Positions 28,516 through 38,142 of a DNA stretch of 64,000 nucleotides are shown here, in pieces (position 1 is the stretch's first letter; each line of letters opens with the position of its first letter). The DNA is from Trebonia sp963811335. Lineage in GTDB: Bacteria; Actinomycetota; Actinomycetes; Streptosporangiales; Streptosporangiaceae. The position numbers and the translations under genes were made by a program. A model generated the notes under the pieces. It saw nothing but the letters and a program-made list of their open reading frames with translations, had not been told where the DNA came from and searched no databases. The DNA lies in NCBI GenBank assembly GCA_963811335.1, contig CAWERB010000033.1:124001-188000 (forward strand). Direction: 5' to 3'.

Positions 28516-31077
28516 ATGTGGGGCATCACCCTCAAGGGCGTCGTGGCGCACCGCCTGCGCTACGCCCTGACCGCGCTCGCGGTCCTGCTCGGCGTCGCGT
28601 TCATCAGCGGCACGTTCGTCCTCACCGACACGATGAACAGCACCTTCAACGGCCTGTGGACCCAGATTTACCAGGGCACCGCGGCCGTGGTCCGGGCCGA
28701 CCAGGCATTCAATCCCGGCACGAGCTGGACGAGCGAACGCCAGCTGGTCGATTCCAGCCTCGCGGGCACGGTGGCCAAGGTGCCAGGCGTGCAGGCCGTG
28801 GCGCTCGACATCGGGGGCTATGCCCGGATCATCGGCAAGGACGGCAAGCCGGTCGGCGTCGCGTCCAACGGGCCGCCGACGCTCGGCGCGGCGTGGACCG
28901 ACGTGACGGCGCTCAACCCGCTCCGGCTGCTGCCCGGCGGGCAGCAGCCGCGCGGCCCGGGGCAGGTGGTGATCGACAAGCACTCCGCCGACGTCGGCGG
29001 GTTCACGGTCGGTGACCGGGTGCGCGTCCTCACCCAGCAGGGCCCGGGGACCTACACGATCACCGGCCTCGCCAGGTGGGGCAGCGCGGACAGCCCGCTC
29101 GGCGCGACCATCGCCGCCTTCGACCCGGTCACCGCCGCCGCGGTGGTGCTCGGCCAGCCCGGCAAGGCCAACGCGATCAACGTGGAAGCGGCCCCCGGCG
29201 TCGCTGCGAGCACGCTGGTCACAAGGATCGGCAGCGCCATTCACACGCCCGGCATCCAGGTGGTCAGCGGCGCGTCGCTCACCCAGGAGGGGCAGCAGAC
29301 GACCCGCCAGGCGCTGAGCTTCGTCGGCAACTTCCTGCTCGCGTTCGGCTTCATCGCGCTGTTCGTCGGCGCGTTCGTCATCTTCAACACGTTCGCGATC
29401 GTCGTCGCCCAGCGGCAGCGCGAACTCGCCTTGCTCCGCGCCGTCGGCGCCAGCCGCCGCCAGGTGCTGGCCGCCGTCCTCGGCGAGTCGCTGATCGTCG
29501 GCCTGCTCGCCTCGGCCGCCGGCGTGGGCGCGGGCGTCGGCCTGGCCGTGCTGCTCAAGGCCGCCCTGTCCGCGCTCGGCTTCGACCTGCCGGCCAGCGG
29601 GCTCATCATCAGCTCGCGCACCGTGCTCTTCGGCCTGCTCGCCGGGACCCTCGTCACCGCCGCGTCGGCGGTCGTGCCCGCCCGGCGCGCGGCCACCATC
29701 GCGCCGGTCGCCGCCCTGCAGGACGCGGCGGCCGAGCGGCGGCAGCCGTCGCCGCGGCGGTCCGCCCGCCGCCTGATCGTGGCCGCGGCCGGCGTGGCCG
29801 CCCTGTGCGCCGGGTTGTTCGGCCACACGGGCTACAACGTCCCGCTCGTCGGCCTCGGCGCGGCCACGGTGTTCGTCGGCGTCGCCATGCTCAGCCCGCT
29901 CATCGTGCGGCCGGCCTGCCGCGTGCTCGGCGTCCCGGTGGCGCACGGCGCCGCGGCCGGTACCCTCGGGCAGCGCAGCGCCGCGCGCAACCCGTCCCGG
30001 ACGTCGGCCACGGCGGCCGCGCTGATGGTCGGCGTGGCCCTGGTGTCGATGATCACGGTCATGGCGTCCTCGATCAAAGCCTCGGCCGACTCGGCCATCA
30101 ACTCGGCGATGCGCGCGGACTACGTGGTCAGCAGCGGGGCGCAGGCCGGCGGCGCGAGCGGCCTCAGCCCCGCCGTGGAGCGCTCCCTGGCGGCCCTCCC
30201 GCAGGCCGGCACCGTGGCCGGGATCCGTTCCGGCGTGGTGAAGGTGTTCGGGGCCGTGATCCCGGTCGTCGCCGCGGACACGGCCAAGACCGCGCGGTTG
30301 TTCGACATGGGGGTAACCCAGGGCGACATGGCCGCCATGACCCCGGCCGGAATCGGCGTGTCCACCCAGGTCGCCTCCAGCCAGCACCTGCGCCTGGGCA
30401 GCACCGTCCCGGTGACGTACCCGACGACGGGCACCAGGAACTACACGGTGCAGTTCATCTACAGCGTCCGTGACCTCGGCGGCGACTACATCCTGCCGCT
30501 CGCCGCCGGGCAGGCGAACTTCGCGTCCTCGCTGGACGTCGCGATCTTCCTCAAGCTCGCCCCCGGCGTCACCCCGAGCGCGGCCCGGCCCGCGATCGAC
30601 CGCGTGCTCGCCGCGTACCCGGACGCCACGCTCCAGGACCAGGCCCAGTACAAGGCCTCGTACACGCAGTCGGTGAACTCACTGCTGAACCTCGTGTACG
30701 TGCTGCTCCTGCTGTCGCTGCTGATCGCCCTGATCGGCATCGCCAACACCCTGGCGCTGTCGATCTACGAGCGGACCCGTGAGCTCGGCCTGCTGCGGGC
30801 CGTCGGCATGACCCGCGGCCAGCTGCGCTCCATGGTGCGCGCCGAGGCGCTGGTGATCTCCATGTTCGGCGCACTCGAGGGACTGGTGCTCGGCGCGCTG
30901 TTCGGCTGGGCGATCGTCGCCGCGATGGGCTCGTCGGGCGTCACCCGGCTGGTCTTCCCGGTCCCGCAGATGCTTGTCATCGCGGTCATCGCGGCGCTGG
31001 CCGGCCTGCTCGCCGCGATCGCGCCGAGCCGCCGGGCCGCCAAGCTCAACATCCTGCAGGCGGTGACGACGGAGTAG
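28516..31077 (+). CDS. FtsX/MacB-family ABC transporter permease
   Basis: 853 residues in one open frame, ATG at 28516. It has an N-terminal membrane helix (YALTALAVLLGVAFISGTFVL), a large external MacB-like domain (residues ~45-260), a first FtsX domain of three to four helices (FVGNFLLAFGFIALFVGAFVIFN ... LALLRAVGASRRQVL), a short linker, two more helices, a second external domain and a second FtsX domain (LLNLVYVLLLLSLLIALIGIANTLALS ... ELGLLRAVGMTRGQLR). The two ELxLLRAVGxxRxQ coupling helices contact the ATPase. Such 800-850-residue duplicated permeases are common in actinobacteria; their substrates are largely unknown, peptide resistance or lipoprotein handling being possible. Long reading frames on the other strand here are shadows. 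Confidence 0.9.
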   Translation: MWGITLKGVVAHRLRYALTALAVLLGVAFISGTFVLTDTMNSTFNGLWTQIYQGTAAVVRADQAFNPGTSWTSERQLVDSSLAGTVAKVPGVQAVALDIGGYARIIGKDGKPVGVASNGPPTLGAAWTDVTALNPLRLLPGGQQPRGPGQVVIDKHSADVGGFTVGDRVRVLTQQGPGTYTITGLARWGSADSPLGATIAAFDPVTAAAVVLGQPGKANAINVEAAPGVAASTLVTRIGSAIHTPGIQVVSGASLTQEGQQTTRQALSFVGNFLLAFGFIALFVGAFVIFNTFAIVVAQRQRELALLRAVGASRRQVLAAVLGESLIVGLLASAAGVGAGVGLAVLLKAALSALGFDLPASGLIISSRTVLFGLLAGTLVTAASAVVPARRAATIAPVAALQDAAAERRQPSPRRSARRLIVAAAGVAALCAGLFGHTGYNVPLVGLGAATVFVGVAMLSPLIVRPACRVLGVPVAHGAAAGTLGQRSAARNPSRTSATAAALMVGVALVSMITVMASSIKASADSAINSAMRADYVVSSGAQAGGASGLSPAVERSLAALPQAGTVAGIRSGVVKVFGAVIPVVAADTAKTARLFDMGVTQGDMAAMTPAGIGVSTQVASSQHLRLGSTVPVTYPTTGTRNYTVQFIYSVRDLGGDYILPLAAGQANFASSLDVAIFLKLAPGVTPSAARPAIDRVLAAYPDATLQDQAQYKASYTQSVNSLLNLVYVLLLLSLLIALIGIANTLALSIYERTRELGLLRAVGMTRGQLRSMVRAEALVISMFGALEGLVLGALFGWAIVAAMGSSGVTRLVFPVPQMLVIAVIAALAGLLAAIAPSRRAAKLNILQAVTTE

Positions 31078-31197
31078 CTCCCACGCGCCCCTCTCCCACG
31101 CGCCCCCTCCTGCCCGCCCCGGCCGCGTCCCCGCCCCGGGCGCACTCAGGTGATCGCTCTGAATGCCGGGTAAACGGTAGTGGTTCTCGCCGGATGG

Positions 31198-32987
31198 TCA
31201 GGTGTCGTACCTGGTTGGTGTGGTGACGTGGGTGCGGCCTGACGGCAGGGTCCAGCGGGTGACGCCCGGGGCGAGTTGCTCGACCTGCCAGTCCGGTGCC
31301 TGTTTGGCCCGGTGATGAGTGCGACATCTCGGGGCAAGGTTGCCTTGACTGGTCGGGCCTGCGGGCCACGGCCGCGTGTGGTCAAGGTCGGCGTTCGCGG
31401 CCGGGTTCTGGCAGCCGGGGGCGTCGCACGTCGCGGTGCGCGCGAGGACCAGGTGGCGCAGCTTGCGGCTGGGGACATAGCCGTCCTCTGCCGCCGCGTG
31501 ATCGCAAGGGACGCGGGCGATCGGGGTAAGGGTGAGGCCGAGACGGCGCAGCAGCTCCATCAGCTGGGTCGGTGGCGGCTGGGGCTCGATGTCGCCGGGA
31601 GGGGCATTGCCAGGGAAGTTGCTGCCGGGGAGGTCGCTGAGCAGGCCGGGGTGCTGCCCGGCGGCGCAGCCGTGGGCTAGCGCGGTGCCGTCGGGGCCGG
31701 TCAGGGTGGCGCACCAGCGGGTCCGCGGATGAGCGGCCGCCGCGGTGGCGATCGCGCGGGCCTCGTCGGCGTCGAGCAGGCCCCAGCCGCCCGCCTGGCC
31801 GGGCGCGGTGGACCAGCCGAGCAGGGTGCCGGCCGGGATGAGGAGGTTCACCAGGGCCGGGAGCGGGACGGGCCCGGCGGGCGGGGGTGCCGGCGGCCCG
31901 GCGGGCGAGGGCAGGTGACGGGCGGCGCTGCGAAGGGATGATCCGGTCCAGCGGGTCACGCCCCTGGGTCAGGTCCATCATGACCAGCGCGCGCAGCCGG
32001 TCCAGGCTTCCATCGACCAGGCCGGAGTTGCGCAGCCTACCGCGAGCGCGTCAATGTGCGCCTTGGACGCCAGCACGTCGGCGGTGTCAAGCTCCCGCCC
32101 GGCCAGGCTCGCGTTGCCCGAGGCCTCCCGGCGCGCCTCGACCCGCTGCCCGTGCTGTTTCGCGTGCTCCTTACGGGCCTTGACCGCCTCGGGGTTAAGC
32201 CTCTTCTCCAGTGCGGCGGCCTTATCGGTTACCTGCTGCACGCGCAGCTCCGGCGCCGCCCCGGCGAGGACTTCATCCGCGTGCGCGGCATCGGCCGGGG
32301 ACAGGCTGCGGGTGTAAAAGGCGATCCACCGGGCTCGGCCGGCATCGATCAGGCCCGCCGCCATGCCGGCCAGGGTCTTCGGGAGGCGGCTGGTCAGGTC
32401 GATGGCGTCGTCGATGAGGTGCCCGGCCTCGGCCCGGGTGACCGTCAGCTCCATAGCCAGCTCGTCACCGGGGAACCCGCCCGCCGCGCACCCAGCGGGC
32501 ACCCCGCGCGCAAGCGCGTCCTCGAACGTGGCCCGACGACGGCGGCCGAACTCGGCGGCCAGCAGCACCTGCTTGTACTGCTCCCGCGCGACCTGCCGCT
32601 GGGTGGCCCGCAGCGCTCCGACGATCTCGTTATCGGACAGGCAGGCCACATCGCCAATGGCCTGCTCGGTCAGCGCGGCAAGGAACGGGCAGGGCGGCAT
32701 CACGTCGGAGCCCGTCCTCGGCGAACAGTGGCCGCGCCGGGTCGCGGGCGCGAAGACAGGGACAGAGGCAGGGGAGCCCAGGCTCCCGAGCGCCAGATCG
32801 TCCCCGGGAGCTGGGTCCGACGACTCGCCGCCAGCGGGGACCCAGCTCCCGAGATCGCGGTCGGCGGCGATCTCGCGGTCCACCCACGCCACGTACTCCG
32901 CCCACTCCGTATCCGGATCGCGGCGGGTCCCTGGCCCGCGGCGTTGTCCGGCAGCGGGCCGCCACGGCGCGATACTGGTTCGTACAT
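31198..32987 (-). CDS. DUF222 / HNH endonuclease (several frameshifts)
   Basis: I place the start at the ATG at 32987, preceded by GGAAGGG; the segment order is MYEPVSRRGG, then WVDREIAADRDLGSW, the DUF222 helical domain (FEDALARGVPAGCAAGGF, ELTVTRAEAGHLIDDAIDLTSRLPKTLAGM, ADEVLAGAAPELRVQQV), then MMDLTQGRDPLDRIIP in another frame and last ALVNLLIPAGTLLG ... with the HNH motif CDAPGCQNPAANADLDHTRPW...NLAPRCRTHHRAKQ (31290-31400). At least three frame changes are needed. These DUF222-HNH proteins are highly multiplied in actinobacteria and often lie near mobile DNA, but their biological role is not established. Ends at 31198 with a TGA. Confidence 0.8.
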
Positions 32988-33273
32988 CTGCCGGCCCTTC
33001 CGAACCTGTGCGGCGAATAAGCTTTTTTGACGAACATCGTATCGAGCAGGTCCGACATTCCAGCGCCGCCTCGCCGCGCCAAAACCCTCACCCCGACACC
33101 CGCAAGGTGTTCGACGGGCACCTCGACCGTGTCGCAGGACGGCCGCTCCTGCCAAGCGGCTCAGGCTGACCGACGCGAACCCGGAAGGGACCGTGAGGTG
33201 AGCGCGGCTGGGCAGCGTTCACCGAGTTCCTGAAGCACTGGCCGCCGCCCGCGCTGGCGTGACCGTGCAGCGC

Positions 33274-33317
33274 GGAATGGCCCTTCCCGCGGGCTTCCCG
33301 GCGGGAAGGGCCATTCC
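33274..33317 (-). terminator. strong hairpin terminator
   Basis: GGAATGGCCCTTCCCGC (33274-33290) and GCGGGAAGGGCCATTCC (33301-33317) form a perfect 17-bp stem with a 10-base loop, 6 bases beyond the stop of the small gene at 33323. It would end that transcript, and could also act on the other strand. Confidence 0.65.
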
Positions 33318-33322
33318 GGTGG

Positions 33323-33733
33323 CTACAGCGCCACGCGCTTGACGGGTCTTTCCGGTAAGAGCTCTTCCGGGCTCTGCGTCAGGCTGTAGCAGCCAGGTGA
33401 CCTCGGCACGGTGACCCGGCTCGTAGAACTGCTGGGCGCCCGAGGTAAGCCCGTCTCCGCCCGTGAAGTGGCGCCAGCCCAGGCCGCGGTCAGGGAAGAT
33501 CCCGACCAGGGCGCCACACTCCCGGCACACGGGCAACGGCTACTCTTCCGCATCCTCGGTGCCGTCCTCGGGGACCGCGGTGAACGCGATCTCGAAGGCC
33601 TCGGCGTCGATCATGCTCAGGTAGGCGAGCGCTGTTCGCATCTCCTCGCTGGTCGCCCTGGCCAGGCGGTCGCGCGCCGCCGGGCGGCCGCGTCGGGATC
33701 CGGGTGCGCGGCGGGGGCAGGGTAAGCAATCAT
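33323..33733 (-). pseudogene. small two-part hypothetical protein split by an in-frame TAG
   Basis: The first part (from the ATG at 33733, MIAYPAPAAHPDPDAAA, one shift near 33680, then SEEMRTALAYLSMIDAEAFEIAFTAV) ends at a TAG at 33540-33542. The second part continues in the same frame directly after it: PLPVCRECGALVGIFPDRGLGWRHF ... FYEPGHRAEVTWLL, with a CxxC pair and conserved W/H spacing, then a shift to PEELLPERPVKRVAL and stop at 33323. The order helical part + CxxC part is, from memory of actinobacterial hypothetical proteins, one protein in relatives, where the TAG position is usually a Tyr. Function unknown. Either a nonsense mutation or a base error. Confidence 0.55.
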
Positions 33734-33935
33734 GGATGACATCCATTCTCAGTGCATTCTGGTGGTTTGGCCAGGGTCGCCGGCGGTGTTGGAGCACCTC
33801 GGCGGCCCGCCCGGTTTTCCGGGTTGCGCTTACCAGTTTATGGGAACTGGCGTTCGATTTCATCGGACAAAGCGGACGTGTTGGACGGGTTTTCGCGACC
33901 TTGGCTGAGACGACGGTGCCCGGCAGGCGTGGGTG

Positions 33936-35228
33936 CTAGCGCTGGGGGCGCAGGACGTCGGTGCCGACCCAGGCGCGCAGCGGCTCTGGCACGACGACGT
34001 AGCCGTCGGGCTGCTGGTGCTGCTCGACGATGGCGGGCAGCAGGCGACTGGTGGCCAGCCCGGAGGCATTGAGGGTATGGATGTGAGCGGTCGGCTTGCC
34101 CTTTTCGGGGCGGTAGCGGATGTTCGCGCGCCGTGCCTGGTAGTCCCGGCCCAGGAAGCGGAGGAGACTTCCTTGTAGATCCCCGATGGACGGAAGCCAG
34201 ACCTCGATGTCGTACGTGAGCCGCATGCTGGCGCTGGCGTCGCGGGTGGCCAGCAGCGAGGTCTGGTAGTGCAGGCCCAGCTTCTCGACGAGCATCTGGG
34301 CGCGGCTGACGAGTTCCTTCAAGGCGCCCTCGGCGTCCTCGGGGGCGGTGAACTGGAACATCTCGGTCTTGTTGAACTGGTGGCCGCGCATGGTACCGCG
34401 TTCCTCGGTGCGGTAGCTCGCCGGCCTCGCGGCGGTAGCAGGGCGTGTAGGAGAACGCCTTCACCGGCAGCATCTCGGCGGGCAGGATCTCGTCGCGGTA
34501 GACGTTCAGGATGGCGGTCTCGGCGGTGGGAAGCAGGAAGGACCGGCGGCCGCCGTCGCCTCCTCGGCGATGTGGTAGACGTCATCGTGGAACTTGGGGA
34601 ACTGCCCGGCGGCGTAGCCCGACTTCCTCGGTGAGCATGTGCGGAGGGAGCAAGAACTGGTAGCCAGCGGCGTAGTGCTCGCGGTTGAAGAAGTCGATCA
34701 GCGCCCATTCGAGGGCCGCGCCCTGTCCGGTGTAGAGCCAGTAGCCGTTGCCGCCGAGCTTGACCCCGCGGGCGTAGTCGATGAGCCCCAGGCGGGTGCA
34801 CAGCTCAACGTGGTCCAGCGGCTTGTCGCCGAGCTCGGGCTGCCTTGCCCCAGGTATGGACGACCTGGTTGGCTTCCTTCCCGCCGGCCGGGGACGCGGT
34901 CGTCGGGGAGGTTGGGCAGTGTCGCATAGCAGGTCATGGAGGGTGGTCTCGGCTTCGGTCGAGGGCGGCCTGCATCTGCGGTGATCTGGTCACCGAGCGC
35001 GGCTGCCTGTTTCTGCGCCTCGCTGGTGTCGGCCTCGGACGCCTTGAGCTTGCCGATCTCCTTGGCTTGGCGGTTCCGCTCGGATCGGGCGGTGTCGACC
35101 TCGGCGTTGAGCTTGCGCCGCAGCGCGTCCGCCTCCAGGATCGCGTCCAGGTCAACCTGGTCGGTGCGCTTGAGCAGGGCCGTCCGCACGTATTCCGGGT
35201 CGGTCCTGATCAGCTCGATATCAAGCAT
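33936..35228 (-). pseudogene. serS: seryl-tRNA synthetase, variant form, multiply frameshifted
   Basis: Start ATG at 35228: MLDIELIRTDPEYVRTALLKR, then the N-terminal tRNA-binding coiled coil (LNAEVDTARSERNRQAKEIGKLKA). Later pieces, in different frames, carry YWLYTGQGAALEWALIDFFNREHY, class II motif 2 (TAETAILNVYRDE ... FSYTPCYRREAG), GHQFNKTEMFQF and motif 3 LNASGLATSRLLPAIVEQHQQPDGYVVVPEPL, ending at 33936. Motif 3 has Ala where most SerRS have Gly (LNGSGLA). At least four breaks are needed. This sequence resembles a second-type SerRS seen beside antibiotic or resistance genes more than the usual actinobacterial housekeeping one; that is inference. If a normal serS exists elsewhere, this copy may be truly decaying. 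Confidence 0.75.
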
Positions 35229-35669
35229 TGTCCGTAGCCTCTTCGAGAACGGTGGAAAGACGGCAGCCAGTTGAGGGCGCAGGCAGGCAATCCGCTGGCT
35301 GCTCGGGGTCACGATCTCGCCAGTTCTCTGGTGGCGCGATGCCTGGTGCCTGCGACGGGCCGAGCCTACCCCGCCGGGGAATCGGACGGTGAAACTCTAC
35401 GCCGGTGTCGTGTATCACACAGCGGGCTCTGTCTCAAATAACGTGACGGTACTACGGGCAGCCGGGTCGAACAATTCGGGTATATCGCGGCGCGGCCTGT
35501 GGGCTTCCCGTCATAGTGGATAGTTCTGTACGCCCGGGTGTGCAGAACTATCCACTATCTTCGAAATCCTGGCCGCATGCGGGCATGACTAGAGCGGTAC
35601 GGGCGGCGCGCCGGCGTGTCGGGCAGGTCAGGTAACGAATAGGTCACGAAACAAGCCCCTGAATGAGCC
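35229..35669. other. intergenic region between serS and the PaiB-like gene
   Basis: No convincing gene in 440 bases. It holds the serS upstream region (minus strand) and the near-perfect 46-bp palindrome at 35513-35558. GC content drops in places (for example TCAAATAACGTGACGG). I looked for a T-box leader before serS and found no acceptable antiterminator motif. Confidence 0.5.
35513..35558. repeat. 46-bp near-perfect palindrome
   Basis: ATAGTGGATAGTTCTG (35513-35528) and CAGAACTATCCACTAT (35543-35558) are exact complements, and the 14 bases between them (TACGCCCGGGTGTG) also pair with only G-T wobbles, so the whole element folds with almost no loop. No T run follows. A half copy, GAACTATCCAC, is at 51872-51882. 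It looks like a REP-type repeat or a regulator site rather than a simple terminator. Confidence 0.6.
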
Positions 35670-36434
35670 TTAGAGCCACACAACGACCAATTCCGGCTTA
35701 CAGTTACCTCGATCATCACTCGGCGAACCGAACGAATATCTGCAGATCCGAAGTTTGCTGCTATGCAGCACCAAAGGCATTTTCATGTCCCCGCCGGCTA
35801 AGCCCCGCGCCCGCTCCACCGCGTCCGCGCTGTCGGTATCGCCGCGCTCGCGCAGCCCGGCGATCACGCCCGCCACGTCCGCGGCCGGCCGGTTCTGGCT
35901 GAGCTTCGCCTTCGCCTCGATCCTGGTGATCTCAAGCTCGATCCCGACGATGGCGCGCAGCTGCCCCTCGATGAAGTTCCGCGGCGCGTCATCAACCGAC
36001 CAGGGATGGTCACGGCGGGCCTCGTGCTTAGTGGTGAGCCGCCGCACCAGGTCCTCGGTCCACACCGGGTCGTCGTGGATCACCAGCCGCCCGTATACGT
36101 GCGCGGTCACGTAGTTCCAGGTCGGCACGACCCGGCCGTGCTCGGCCTTGGACGCGTACCAGCCGGGGCTGATGTAGGCGTCCGGGCCGCGCACGATGGC
36201 CAGCGACTCGCCCGTCGGCTTGAGCTTCCACTGGTCGTTGTTGCGCGCGAGGTGCCCGTGCAGCGCACCCGGTTTTCCGGCAGAGTATTGCCCCGAGTCC
36301 GGCACGTAGATGAACGGCAGCATCGTCGCCACCAGCCCCTGCTCGGTCACGGTCACCAGGTCGGCCGCCCCGTGGTTGCGCAGCAGCTCGTCGACCAGCG
36401 CCGCGTCGGGCGCGAAATGGGCAGGGATGTACAT
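35670..36434 (-). CDS. PaiB-like FMN-binding negative regulator
   Basis: ATG at 36434. The protein starts MYIPAHFAPDAALVDELLRNHGAADLVT and has the PaiB signature blocks LPFIYVPDSGQYSAGKPGALHGHLARNNDQWK, GPDAYISPGWYASKAEHGRVVPTWNYVTAHVYGRL and DAPRNFIEGQLRAIVGIELEITRIEAKAKLSQNR. This family has a split-barrel flavin-binding fold and was named after a Bacillus negative regulator of sporulation and protease genes; most members are probably flavin- or heme-binding enzymes. The last ~40 residues after VERARG (MPLVLHSSKLRICRYSFGSP...) do not match the family and come from lower-GC DNA, so the natural stop was probably lost; a one-base shift gives a stop right after that point. Confidence 0.82.
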   Translation of the reverse strand: MYIPAHFAPDAALVDELLRNHGAADLVTVTEQGLVATMLPFIYVPDSGQYSAGKPGALHGHLARNNDQWKLKPTGESLAIVRGPDAYISPGWYASKAEHGRVVPTWNYVTAHVYGRLVIHDDPVWTEDLVRRLTTKHEARRDHPWSVDDAPRNFIEGQLRAIVGIELEITRIEAKAKLSQNRPAADVAGVIAGLRERGDTDSADAVERARGLAGGDMKMPLVLHSSKLRICRYSFGSPSDDRGNCKPELVVVWL

Positions 36435-36561
36435 ACGGCACTCCTCTCCCCGTCAGCGTAACGGCGCCCGTGCTGGTTAACGGCCTCGCACCTAGACGGC
36501 AGCCGCGGCCTGTCACATAGTGAAATAGTCGGAAACACGGCTGTCACCTGTTGAAATAGAC

Positions 36562-38142
36562 GTGGAACAGCCGCTATCTACCCTGGGGGGCGTGGCGGAC
36601 ATTTTCGATGGTTACCGGCTCGCCGAGGCCTGGGACGAGATGTTCGCGGCCCCCGGCAAGCCGCGCGCCGCCTACGACGCGCTTGTCTCGGTGCTCCAGC
36701 CGATGGACCCGGCCGAGCTGCGGTACCGCGCGGACCAGCTGGCCCGGGTGTTCACCGACCGCGGCGTGACCTATGACTACGCGGGCGAGGAACGGGCCAT
36801 GCCCACCGACCTCATCCCGCGGGTCATCGACGCGGCGGAGTGGGACCTCGTGTCGCGGGGCGTCCGCCAGCGGGTCCGGGTCCTCGAGGCGTTCCTCGCC
36901 GACGTCTACGGCCCCGGGCGCGCCTTCGACGACGGCGTGCTGCCCTGGAGCCTCGTCGTCACCAGCGAGAAGTTCCGCCGCGAGGTGACCGGGATCACCC
37001 CGCCGAACAACGTCCGGGTGCACGTGGCCGGCATCGACCTCATCCGCGACGAGCAGGGCAAGTTCCGTGTCCTCGAGGACAACGTGCGGGTACCGTCCGG
37101 GGTCAGCTACGTACTTGAGAACCGGCTGGCCATGACCCGGCTGTTCCCCGCGCTGTTCAGCGACCAGAAGATCCACCAGGTGGACGAGTACCCGTCCCGG
37201 CTGCTCGCCGCGCTGCGCGCGGCGGCGCCGCCCGGCGCGGCCGACCCGTTCGTCGTGGTGCTCACCCCCGGCATGCACAACGCCGCCTACTTCGAGCACA
37301 CCCTGCTCGCCCGGCTGATGGGGGTGGAGCTCGTCGAGGGCCGCGACCTGTTCTGCTGGCGCAACCGCGTCTACGTGCACACCACGCACGGCAGGCGGCC
37401 GGTCGACGTCATCTACCGCCGGGTGGACGACGACTGGCTCGACCCGCTGCACTTTCGCCCCGACAGCCTGCTCGGCTGCCCGGGCCTGGTCAACGCGGCC
37501 AGGCACGGCACCGTGACGATCGCCAACGGCATCGGCAACGGGGTGGCGGACGACAAGCTGATCTACACGTACATGCCCGACCTGACCAGGTACTACCTCG
37601 GCGAGGAACCCGTACTCGACAACGTGGAGTCGTACCGCCTCGACGACCCGGACGTGCTCGACTGGGTGCTCGGCGAGGCAGGCAACCTGGTGCTCAAGCC
37701 GGTCGACGGCGCGGGCGGCGCGGGCATCGTCATCGGCCCGCGCGCCACCGGCGCGGAACTCGCCGCGCTCAGGACCGAGGTCAGGGCCAACCCGCGGGGC
37801 TGGATGGCGCAGCGGCCGGTCGCGCTGTCCACCTCCCCGGTGCTGGTCGGCGAGAAGCTGGCTCCGCGGCACATCGACCTGCGGCCTTTCGCCGTCAACG
37901 ACGGCGCCGACGTCTGGGTGCTGCCAGGCGGCCTCACCCGGGTGGCGCTCAACGAGGGCGAGCTCAAGGTGAACTCCAGCCTGGGCGGCGGGTCGAAGGA
38001 CACCTGGGTGCTCGACCGGGGCCGCGGCGCGCAGCCGCTTGAGGAGGCCAAGGCGAAACTGGCGATGGCGATGCCCGCGGCGGCCACCGCGCCGGAACTG
38101 GACACGCTGGCCATCACCAGGCAGATCGGCCCGGATCAGTGA
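36562..38142 (+). CDS. circularly permuted ATP-grasp protein (type 2)
   Basis: GTG at 36562 (GTG at 36592 is an alternative); 526 residues, intact. Features of the DUF404/DUF407 fusion: FDGYRLAEAWDEMF, LQPMDPAELRYRADQLARVF, FLADVYGPGRAFDDGVLPW, FRVLEDNVRVPSGVSYVLENR, VDVIYRRVDDDWLDPLHF, GIGNGVADDKLIYTYMPDLTRYYLGEEP and NLVLKPVDGAGGAGIVIGP (nucleotide-binding loop). These enzymes are predicted peptide or amide ligases (carboxylate-amine bond with ATP). The alpha-E gene overlaps its stop (GTGA at 38139), and a transglutaminase-like gene follows, the conserved triad of Anbu-linked or Anbu-free clusters. Confidence 0.92.
   Translation: MEQPLSTLGGVADIFDGYRLAEAWDEMFAAPGKPRAAYDALVSVLQPMDPAELRYRADQLARVFTDRGVTYDYAGEERAMPTDLIPRVIDAAEWDLVSRGVRQRVRVLEAFLADVYGPGRAFDDGVLPWSLVVTSEKFRREVTGITPPNNVRVHVAGIDLIRDEQGKFRVLEDNVRVPSGVSYVLENRLAMTRLFPALFSDQKIHQVDEYPSRLLAALRAAAPPGAADPFVVVLTPGMHNAAYFEHTLLARLMGVELVEGRDLFCWRNRVYVHTTHGRRPVDVIYRRVDDDWLDPLHFRPDSLLGCPGLVNAARHGTVTIANGIGNGVADDKLIYTYMPDLTRYYLGEEPVLDNVESYRLDDPDVLDWVLGEAGNLVLKPVDGAGGAGIVIGPRATGAELAALRTEVRANPRGWMAQRPVALSTSPVLVGEKLAPRHIDLRPFAVNDGADVWVLPGGLTRVALNEGELKVNSSLGGGSKDTWVLDRGRGAQPLEEAKAKLAMAMPAAATAPELDTLAITRQIGPDQ

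Noticed and set aside
28405..30387. 660-residue minus-strand frame
   Set aside because: Antisense of the FtsX permease; low-complexity Gly/Arg/His sequence.
31382..31981. Separate hypothetical gene in the middle of the HNH region
   Set aside because: Only its first ~28 residues belong to the HNH protein in a shifted frame; the rest is a shadow.
35229..35420. Possible T-box leader before serS (minus strand)
   Set aside because: The antiterminator-like stretch near GGCATCGCGCCACC lacks the conserved TGGNACCGCG, and no specifier stem is visible.
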